Source: Verrucomicrobiota bacterium
GTDB taxonomy: Bacteria > Verrucomicrobiota > Verrucomicrobiia > Opitutales > Opitutaceae
Direction: 5' to 3'
Assembly (NCBI GenBank): GCA_023457035.1
Contig: JAEWNN010000027.1
Span: 3,417 to 67,416 of the forward strand
DNA length: 64,000 nucleotides
Made by a program: the position numbers and the translations under genes. The notes under the pieces were generated by a model. The model was not told the origin of the DNA and did no database searches. It worked only from the letters and a program-made list of their open reading frames with translations. Shown piece after piece: positions 58,560-64,000 of this stretch. Position 1 is the first letter of the stretch. Every line of letters starts with the position of its first letter.

Positions 58560-58727
58560 ACCGGGCCGATCGACGCATCGGGAGCCGGGCGGGGCCGCCA
58601 CTGGTGGAGTGAACGGAGGAATACAGGCGCACATTGTAATAGGCGTCTGGGGATGAGCGGCTATTCTGGCGAGGCGGCACTCACGACTCCCGTGGGTGCG
58701 CCAAACCCGCCCGTCGCCACATCCCGC

Positions 58728-59348
58728 ATGAACAATTGTCTCCTCGGCATTCTCGCTGGTCTTCTCCTCGCCGCCGCCCCCGCGCTGGCCGCAACCCCAC
58801 CGTTCTCGACCGCACCGCTGACGGTCGTTCTCGCTCCGGATGCGGCCCGCCAGTACCGACCCGACCCGGAGGCGACGCACGACGGGCAACTGGTCTACCG
58901 GCTCGAGGGCCAGATGTTCTCCGGCGATCTCGGCAACATCAGCCCCGCCAAGGGCGCGACCCCACGCACCTCCCCCTGGCAGACCCTCTCCGAATTGCTG
59001 AAGGGGTACGCCTCCGGCGATGTCGCGGAGATCCGAAGCCTCTATACCGAGGGATCGTCGGCATTCTTCGAGCGACTGGCAGCGAAGCCGGAGATGCGCG
59101 AACGCTGGCTGGCGGCGGTCGGCAAGATCACCGGGGCCAAGGTGCTTCTGGCCTACCGGGATGGGAAGCGGGTGATCGCCTTCGTGGCCCTGGAAGGCGG
59201 GGCCGGAGCCTGTCCGTTCGCCTTCGAACAGGTGGGAGGCCGGTACCTGCTTTCCGCCGGCGAGGTCGGATCGGGCGGGGCCTTCTGGAACCTCAGCCTG
59301 GCGTTGGCGAACTTCCGGATGAAGCCGGAGGAGATCGTGCAGCGCTGA
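58728..59348 (+). CDS. Secreted protein of unknown function, 206 aa
   Basis: The ATG at 58728 opens a signal peptide (NNCLLGILAGLLLAAAPALA). The mature part has TAPLTVVLAPDAARQYRPDP, a helical middle (SEWQ-like TSPWQTLSELLKGYASGDV) and a beta-rich end. The helical-then-sheet layout is reminiscent of small NTF2-like proteins, but I see no firm match. An earlier in-frame ATG (58653) gives no signal peptide. It sits 168 bases after the esterase gene. Confidence 0.7.
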   Translation: MNNCLLGILAGLLLAAAPALAATPPFSTAPLTVVLAPDAARQYRPDPEATHDGQLVYRLEGQMFSGDLGNISPAKGATPRTSPWQTLSELLKGYASGDVAEIRSLYTEGSSAFFERLAAKPEMRERWLAAVGKITGAKVLLAYRDGKRVIAFVALEGGAGACPFAFEQVGGRYLLSAGEVGSGGAFWNLSLALANFRMKPEEIVQR

Positions 59349-59415
59349 GCCGCCCCCGCCCGGCCTCACCGCTCGGCGCCTTGGCACTCGTCCTACACCG
59401 CGGCGCCATCTCCGC

Positions 59416-61722
59416 TCAGCGCGCCTTGCCCGAAAGCAACTTCTCGCGGGCGACGAGCAGGAGGAAGCCGGTCAGCAGCGCGAACGGGAGAAGCGCCAGC
59501 GCATCCGCCCACGCGCCGGCGTAGAAGGGATTGTGCGCCTTGGCCCACTCCCCGATCTGCGCATCGATCGGGCCGAGCACGCCGGTCATCAGCGCGATCA
59601 CGATGCCCGCGATCGCCCCGCCGGCGATGTAGCCGGAGGCCAACAACACCCCGGGGCTCTTGTCGCTCTCCGCCGCCAATTGCGCCTCGTCGAGCGCCGC
59701 GTGCCGCAGCTCGTGGCGCTTCTTCCGGTCGACTAGCCAGCGCACCAGCCCGCCGACGAAGATCGGCGTCGAGGCCGAGAGCGGCAGATACACGCCTACC
59801 GCGAACGCCAGCGACGACACCCCCGCCAGCTCCAGCGTGACGGCGATGAACACGCCCAGCAGCACCAGCGCCCACGGCAGCTGCCGGTCGAGGATGCCCT
59901 TGATGATGTAGCTCATCAACGTGGCCTTCGGCGCCGCGTATTTGCGCACCTCGGAGCCGTCGGGCCGCTGGGAAAACGCGCCGTTGATGCCCGGATCGAC
60001 CAGCCACACGGCCTCGCCGTGCTCATTCATGAGATACTTGCCCGCCGGACCTCCCGTATCGTCGGTCTTGTGCCAGGTGCGATACGTGGCCGCGTCGCCC
60101 GCGGCCTGCGGCCCGGCGAGTTTCTCCTCGTGCGCGCCGGCCAGCGCCGCCGTCTCGACCCGCAGCCCGGGCGCCACCTGCGCCGCCGGCACGTACACCA
60201 CGCCGTCCTGGTTGAGCGCGAGCAGGATCGGGCCGAGCGCCAGTGCCGAGACGAGCGCCCCCACCAGGATCGCGTACTGCTGGAGCTTCGGCGTGCCGCC
60301 GACGAGGAACCCGGTCTTCAGGTCCTGCGAGGTCGTGCCGCCGTTGGAGGCCGCGATGCACACGATCGCGCCCACCGAAAGCGCCGTCACGTAGGCCGTG
60401 CCCCCGGTGCGGCCGATCACCAGGAAGATCAGGCAGGTCAGCAGCAGCGTCGCCACCGTCATGCCCGAGATCGGGTTCGAGGAGGAACCGATCTCCCCGG
60501 TCAGCCGCGACGACACCGTGACGAAGATGAAGCCGAACACCACGATCAGCAGCGCCCCGAGCAGGTTCATCTCCAGCGGCCGCGCCAGCGTGATCGCCGC
60601 CAGCAATACCACGGTGCCGATACCGACGAACTTCATCGGCAGATCGCGGTCGGTGCGCGCCACCGCCGCCGGGCGCGCGCCCGGCGCGCCGCTCCGGCCG
60701 AGTTTCAGGTCGGCCAAGCCGCCGCGCAGCCCGTGCCAGATCGTCGGCAGCGAGCGCACCACGCTGATGATGCCGCCCGCCGCCACCGCGCCCGCGCCGA
60801 TGTAGAGCACGTAGGCGCCGCGAATCTGGTCCGGGCTCATGTCCGCGATCGGCACCGTGCCGGGCGCCAGCGGCCCCGCCACGCGTTCGCCGAAGAACTG
60901 GATCATCGGGATGAGCACGAGGTAGGCGAGCACACCGCCCGCGCACATGATCGAGGCGATCCGCGTGCCGATGATGTAGCCCACGCCGAGCAGTTCCGGC
61001 GAGATCTCCATGCCCACCGAGCCGCTCTTGAACGGCGCGCCGAAGACTCGCTCGGGCACGTCCTTCCACCCGCGCAACGCCACGTTGAGCGTCTTGTAGA
61101 GCAGCCCGGTCCCGAAGCCGGCGAAGATCACCTGCGCGCCGGGCAGCTTTCCCACCCCGGCGTGCGCCGCCGCCCGCAGGTCCTCCCGGGCCGACTCCGA
61201 CGCCGCCGCTTTGCTCTCCGCCGAAGCCCCCGCGATCAACACCGCGGCGCAAGCCGTGCCCTCCGGATACTTGAGCACGCCGTGCTCCTTCACGATCAGC
61301 GCCCGGCGCAGCGGGATCATCATCAGGATGCCGAGCAGCCCGCCCAGCACCGCCACGAGCATCACGCGCGTGATCTCCAGGTCGAAACCGAGGATGAGGA
61401 TCGCCGGCATCGTGGCGCCGATACCGAACGCGATCGACTCGCCCGCCGAGCCCGCCGTCTGCGCGATGTTGTTCTCGAGGATCGAGGCGTCGCGCCCGCC
61501 GACCTTCGACCAGCCGCGGAACAGCGCCAGCGAGATCACCGCCACCGGGATCGACGCGCTCACGGTCAGGCCGACCTTGAGCACGAGGTAGAGCGACGAC
61601 GCCCCGAAGAGGATCCCCAGCACCGTGCCCGCGATCAGGGCACGCAGGGTGAACTCGGGCAGGCGGGTCGCGGCGGGGATGAACGGCTCGAAGCCGCGCG
61701 GAACAGGTGAGTCGTCGGCCAT
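59416..61722 (-). CDS. OPT-family oligopeptide transporter
   Basis: The 768-residue protein has about 14-16 membrane segments, as in OPT transporters, which import oligopeptides or metal-siderophore complexes with protons. Family features: IPAATRLPEFTLRALIAGTVLG at the start, LYLVLKVGLTVSASIPVAVI, EHGVLKYPEGTACAAVLIAG, and AASNGGTTSQDLKTGFLVGGTP. A hydrophilic loop with ALAGAHEEKLAGPQA lies in the C-terminal half. Substrate unknown. I chose the ATG encoding MADDSPVPRG; the ATG 8 codons upstream is equally open. Confidence 0.93.
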   Translation of the reverse strand: MADDSPVPRGFEPFIPAATRLPEFTLRALIAGTVLGILFGASSLYLVLKVGLTVSASIPVAVISLALFRGWSKVGGRDASILENNIAQTAGSAGESIAFGIGATMPAILILGFDLEITRVMLVAVLGGLLGILMMIPLRRALIVKEHGVLKYPEGTACAAVLIAGASAESKAAASESAREDLRAAAHAGVGKLPGAQVIFAGFGTGLLYKTLNVALRGWKDVPERVFGAPFKSGSVGMEISPELLGVGYIIGTRIASIMCAGGVLAYLVLIPMIQFFGERVAGPLAPGTVPIADMSPDQIRGAYVLYIGAGAVAAGGIISVVRSLPTIWHGLRGGLADLKLGRSGAPGARPAAVARTDRDLPMKFVGIGTVVLLAAITLARPLEMNLLGALLIVVFGFIFVTVSSRLTGEIGSSSNPISGMTVATLLLTCLIFLVIGRTGGTAYVTALSVGAIVCIAASNGGTTSQDLKTGFLVGGTPKLQQYAILVGALVSALALGPILLALNQDGVVYVPAAQVAPGLRVETAALAGAHEEKLAGPQAAGDAATYRTWHKTDDTGGPAGKYLMNEHGEAVWLVDPGINGAFSQRPDGSEVRKYAAPKATLMSYIIKGILDRQLPWALVLLGVFIAVTLELAGVSSLAFAVGVYLPLSASTPIFVGGLVRWLVDRKKRHELRHAALDEAQLAAESDKSPGVLLASGYIAGGAIAGIVIALMTGVLGPIDAQIGEWAKAHNPFYAGAWADALALLPFALLTGFLLLVAREKLLSGKAR

Positions 61723-61826
61723 GGGCGGGAGAAACTCGCCCGCCATTCACCGCAGGAACCGGGCCCCGGCGCAACGCCGGAGTGGAAGCGCGCCGCGCCG
61801 CCCCTGCGCCTCCCGCCCCCGCGCCC

Positions 61827-62483
61827 TCAACGCCCGCGCCGCCAGGTCCGCAGGGCCACGGCGAGCACCAGCGCCGCACCGCCCCACCAACCGTAGGTCG
61901 CCGCTTCCGGAACCGCCGCCGCCTCCGGAAAGACCTCCACGCCCTCGATTCGCCCCGTCACCGGGAAAATCCCCGTGCCCAGATCGCGGAACGGAAGCGA
62001 GAAGTTCCGCACGGCGGAGTCCTCCAGGAGCGAAGCGAAGGTATCGGCATCGAAGTCCGTGAGCGCGGTTGATCGCAACGCCGACTTTGTGCGGTCCGAG
62101 AACTGGAGCACGGAGTTGCCCACCGTATCGAGGAACTCCTGGCCGTCTTGCGCCGGAAAAGCGATCGTCCCCGCCGCGGGAGTCCTGATGCTGAAGATGT
62201 CGTAGTCGGGAGTCTGAAGAATCAGGACATTGAGCGCATCAACCCGTCCGATGTACGCACCTTCGCCGCAACTGAAGACGACCTGCTTCGCCGCTCCCTC
62301 ATAGAAGCCCCAGTTCGGCAACCTTCCGGTGTCCGGCACCGCAGCGTCCAAGGAGAACCGGAAGGTGAAGGAGCTACCGGCGGTGATCGCGCCCCAACCG
62401 GTCGAGATCGTGCCGTTGGCCTGGAAGATCTGGGCCGAGAGACTGTTGGACAGAGCAAGACAGAGGAGAAGGAGCTTCTTCAT
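61827..62483 (-). CDS. PEP-CTERM exported protein
   Basis: The 218-residue protein begins with a signal peptide (MKKLLLLCLALSNSLSAQ) and ends with the PEP-CTERM pattern: VPEAATYG, a hydrophobic stretch (WWGGAALVLAVAL) and a final Arg cluster RTWRRGR. Such proteins are recognised by exosortase and processed at the envelope, often in exopolysaccharide-producing bacteria. The middle is beta-rich (GTISTGWGAITAGSSFTFRF) with no known domain. No exosortase gene is in the window. Confidence 0.85.
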   Translation of the reverse strand: MKKLLLLCLALSNSLSAQIFQANGTISTGWGAITAGSSFTFRFSLDAAVPDTGRLPNWGFYEGAAKQVVFSCGEGAYIGRVDALNVLILQTPDYDIFSIRTPAAGTIAFPAQDGQEFLDTVGNSVLQFSDRTKSALRSTALTDFDADTFASLLEDSAVRNFSLPFRDLGTGIFPVTGRIEGVEVFPEAAAVPEAATYGWWGGAALVLAVALRTWRRGR

Positions 62484-62574
62484 CAGTGTATCACTTAACT
62501 CCACGCACGCCCGGCGCTGCATTCAATCTCCAATTTCGCCGGACGCCGCCACCGGTCCCGCCGACCGCGCCACC

Positions 62575-62730
62575 GTGCGGCCCCAGTGCCCGCAGTGCGG
62601 CGGCACCGCGACCGCCTGCGCCGCCCTGGTCCTGCCCGGCGGCCAGACGGTCCTGCTCCCCGCCGCCGCCCGGCTCGTGCTGTGGTCCCCGCGCGGCCTC
62701 GCTCAACCGTTCTGCCGTACGGCAGAATAG
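62575..62730 (+). CDS. Candidate small zinc-ribbon protein, 51 aa
   Basis: A GTG-started frame reads VRPQCPQCGGTATACAALVL, has Cys pairs CPQC and later single Cys (TACAAL, PFCRTAE), and ends GLAQPFCRTAE. The Cys-x2-Cys-Gly-Gly pattern looks like a zinc ribbon. GC at third positions is strong. A perfect 18-base palindrome (62710-62727) overlaps its last codons. It fills most of an otherwise empty 324-base gap. It may instead be a remnant of a larger gene. Confidence 0.4.
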   Translation: MRPQCPQCGGTATACAALVLPGGQTVLLPAAARLVLWSPRGLAQPFCRTAE

Positions 62731-62807
62731 GCCGCTCGGCCCGTCTCCAACCCTCCGGCTCCGCCCGCCCCTCGCAGCCTACTTCACTTCAGGTTGGGCC
62801 TCCGTTC

Positions 62808-63113
62808 TCATGGCGCAGTGCCTTTCGAGATGATCGCGCACAACGCCTCAAAGTCACAGTCCGGCACCTCGCACTCGGTCTTCTTTCCGGCAGGCGCTGA
62901 CTCTTCGACGACCACTGAGAACCGGCCGGTCTCCTTCTTCCAGGTGCTCACGTAAACCAGCGGCGCAGGCCTTCCCTTCAGCCGAAATCCGATGGCGCAA
63001 AGATCGGCATCCCAGTGATCGACCACCTCGATCTCTTCAGGAAAACGGGCACACAGCCGAGAGACTAGCTCGGCGATCGAACGGTCTTTGGCGTGAGCTC
63101 CTTCCAAGATCAT
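62808..63113 (-). CDS. Protein of unknown function, 101 aa
   Basis: The ATG at 63113 opens MILEGAHAKDRSIAELVSRL. The protein continues with an alternating beta pattern (EEIEVVDHWDADLCAIGFRL, PLVYVSTWKKETGRFSVVVE) and a C-terminal ECEVPDCDFEALCAI with several Cys. No signal peptide. GC is lower than the rest of the window. An upstream in-frame start adds an Arg/Pro-rich leader overlapping the next gene and is rejected. The start lies 13 bases after the stop of the gene at 63127, so the two are probably one transcript. Confidence 0.65.
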   Translation of the reverse strand: MILEGAHAKDRSIAELVSRLCARFPEEIEVVDHWDADLCAIGFRLKGRPAPLVYVSTWKKETGRFSVVVEESAPAGKKTECEVPDCDFEALCAIISKGTAP

Positions 63114-63126
63114 CTTCGGCGAACGC

Positions 63127-63627
63127 TTACGGATGAGGGACGGCGGCCCCCTGACTCGGCTTGGAAGGCGGGGCTTTTGCCGACGTTCCATCTGGCCGCT
63201 TGTTCGCCTTCCGCTTCGTGGTCCTTTGCTTCGCGAACATCTCTGCTTCTTCCTCGGCGCTTACTTCGAATGCGGTGTACCAGACCTCCGCCTTCAGCTT
63301 CAGAAACATCTTCATCTCTTCCTGGGTGAAAGCGTCGTTGCATTGGGCGTGGTACGCGCGGTCGATGCTGATATACCAGTCGGTCGCGCCGGCTTTCCGG
63401 AACTGAGCAAGCAGCGGATAGATTTTCCTGAAGAGGTATACTCGCTTCTTCTTTTCCGGCACGAAATCGGGAACCGAGTACGTCGAACTCCCGATGCTCG
63501 CCGGCTGACCCTTCTTTGGTCCCGTGCTCAGGGGCTCGCCCGGTTCCTGCGAAAAGAGATGCCGCAGCGGCACCTTCTTCGGCGAGTACCGTTTTCCCCA
63601 AGCATTGAATGCAATGAACGAGGGCAT
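63127..63627 (-). CDS. Protein of unknown function, 166 aa
   Basis: It starts MPSFIAFNAWGKRYSPKKVP and contains a Lys-rich middle (DFVPEKKKRVYLFRKIYP), an acidic helix (EEEAEMFAKQRTT) and a Pro/Ala/Lys tail. There is no signal peptide or membrane segment. Its stop (63127) is followed 13 bases later by the next gene. A CGTTCGCC motif occurs just upstream of this gene's start and again upstream of the next one. Function unknown. Confidence 0.65.
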   Translation of the reverse strand: MPSFIAFNAWGKRYSPKKVPLRHLFSQEPGEPLSTGPKKGQPASIGSSTYSVPDFVPEKKKRVYLFRKIYPLLAQFRKAGATDWYISIDRAYHAQCNDAFTQEEMKMFLKLKAEVWYTAFEVSAEEEAEMFAKQRTTKRKANKRPDGTSAKAPPSKPSQGAAVPHP

Positions 63628-63650
63628 ATTTTGGCGAACGATTCAGGTCA

Positions 63651-63703
63651 GGAACGCCGGCACTCCGGCTCAGTCGAAGGGGACGGGCCTTTGCCGGCGT
63701 TCC
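63651..63703. repeat. 12-bp inverted repeat between the small right-edge genes
   Basis: GGAACGCCGGCA (63651-63662) and its reverse complement (63692-63703) are separated by 29 bases. GTTGGGC follows at 63716-63722. It lies between the genes at 63127 and 63730. Confidence 0.65.
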
Positions 63704-63729
63704 CTGTAGTGGCTGGTTGGGCCGGGTTT

Positions 63730-63999
63730 TCATCCTTCGAGATCCGCTCCGACGATCTCCGACTCGGGATCGAAACGCACGACGATAGCATGGCCTCGAA
63801 ACATGTCTTCTTCGTCTTCGAACTCCAATGCCGCACTGCGGTCACTCTCAATCGTGACGCTGCTGGGCTTGAGCCTCGCAACAAACTCGTCTCGGGAAAT
63901 CGGCGCTCCGCGATTCCACTTCACGATGAACTCGGCGAAGAAACGGTCCGCTGCCAAGCTGAGTGCTTCCTCTTTCTTGCCGATGATCCCAAGGACCAC
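63730..63999 (-). CDS. Protein of unknown function, 89 aa visible, possibly truncated by the window edge
   Basis: The frame starts with GTG at the very edge (63999) and reads MVLGIIGKKEEALSLAADRF. It contains KWNRGAPISRDEFVARLKPS and an acidic end (FEDEEDMFRGHAIVVRFDPE). Whether 63999 is the true start or the gene extends out of the window cannot be decided. Base composition is lower in GC than most of the window. It is 102 bases from the next minus-strand gene. No family recognised. Confidence 0.6.
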   Translation of the reverse strand: MVLGIIGKKEEALSLAADRFFAEFIVKWNRGAPISRDEFVARLKPSSVTIESDRSAALEFEDEEDMFRGHAIVVRFDPESEIVGADLEG

Positions 64000-64000
64000 C

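Noticed and set aside
56420..59387. Long minus-strand open frame opposite the esterase and secreted-protein genes
   Set aside because: It is a Gly/Ala/Arg-rich mirror frame; only its end (55650-56420) is a real gene, the papain-like protease.
62745..62799. Bona fide attC site after the zinc-ribbon candidate
   Set aside because: GTTGGGC fits the core, but the partner CTCCAAC breaks the RYYYAAC rule and the inner arms do not pair well. Kept only as a low-confidence idea.

Overview
The window reads as chromosomal DNA of a high-GC Verrucomicrobiota bacterium, most likely of the Opitutaceae. No rRNA or marker gene is present, so this placement is inference. It rests on strong G/C preference at third codon positions, a PEP-CTERM type C-terminus, a C-terminal DPDNDGLANLLEYATGL-type segment on a secreted beta-helix protein, and a stretch resembling the plug start of Opitutaceae TonB receptors. 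Start codons often lack a clear Shine-Dalgarno sequence, and adjacent genes frequently overlap by 4 bases (ATGA or GTGA), which suggests translational coupling.

Layout. 1-9.3 kb: housekeeping genes (rlmJ, a YhcH-family gene, a release-factor-like gene, trxA, lgt, queG-aroK, a YbgC-like thioesterase) and two GT4 glycosyltransferases. 9.3-16.8 kb: a secreted FKBP isomerase, a long LOG-family protein, a membrane TPR protein and transketolase. 16.9-19.7 kb: the rpsP-trmD-rplS operon, without rimM, and ychF. 19.7-23.6 kb: a lipoprotein with paired GHPPI motifs followed by resB-ccsA (System II cytochrome c maturation). 23.9-26.5 kb: an ArsR-like regulator, a glutamate-cysteine ligase and a glutathione-synthetase-like ATP-grasp protein, all overlapping. 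26.7-36.6 kb: priA, a hybrid histidine kinase, a Fur-family regulator, nadA, truA, ruvX, a mannose-1-phosphate guanylyltransferase and a rhodanese, with dispersed intergenic repeats between some of them. 36.7-44.2 kb: a very large alpha-2-macroglobulin-like protein with a phased repeat array upstream, a class IV aminotransferase homologue without its PLP lysine, and a Lys-rich HTH protein. 44.4-49.7 kb: a 34-residue basic protein, rimO, a GH130 phosphorylase and ettA. 49.8-62.5 kb: mostly envelope and secreted proteins (patatin lipoprotein, beta-helix protein, SUMF1-like membrane protein, papain-like protease, sialate O-acetylesterase, OPT transporter, PEP-CTERM protein). 62.5-64 kb: small lineage-specific genes of visibly lower GC.

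No tRNA, rRNA, CRISPR array, transposase or prophage was recognised. The observations most worth following are the plug-like segment inside the macroglobulin and its four-copy operator-like array, the ArsR/glutathione operon, the lysine-less aminotransferase homologue, the long LOG protein, and the repeats and small genes at the right edge.
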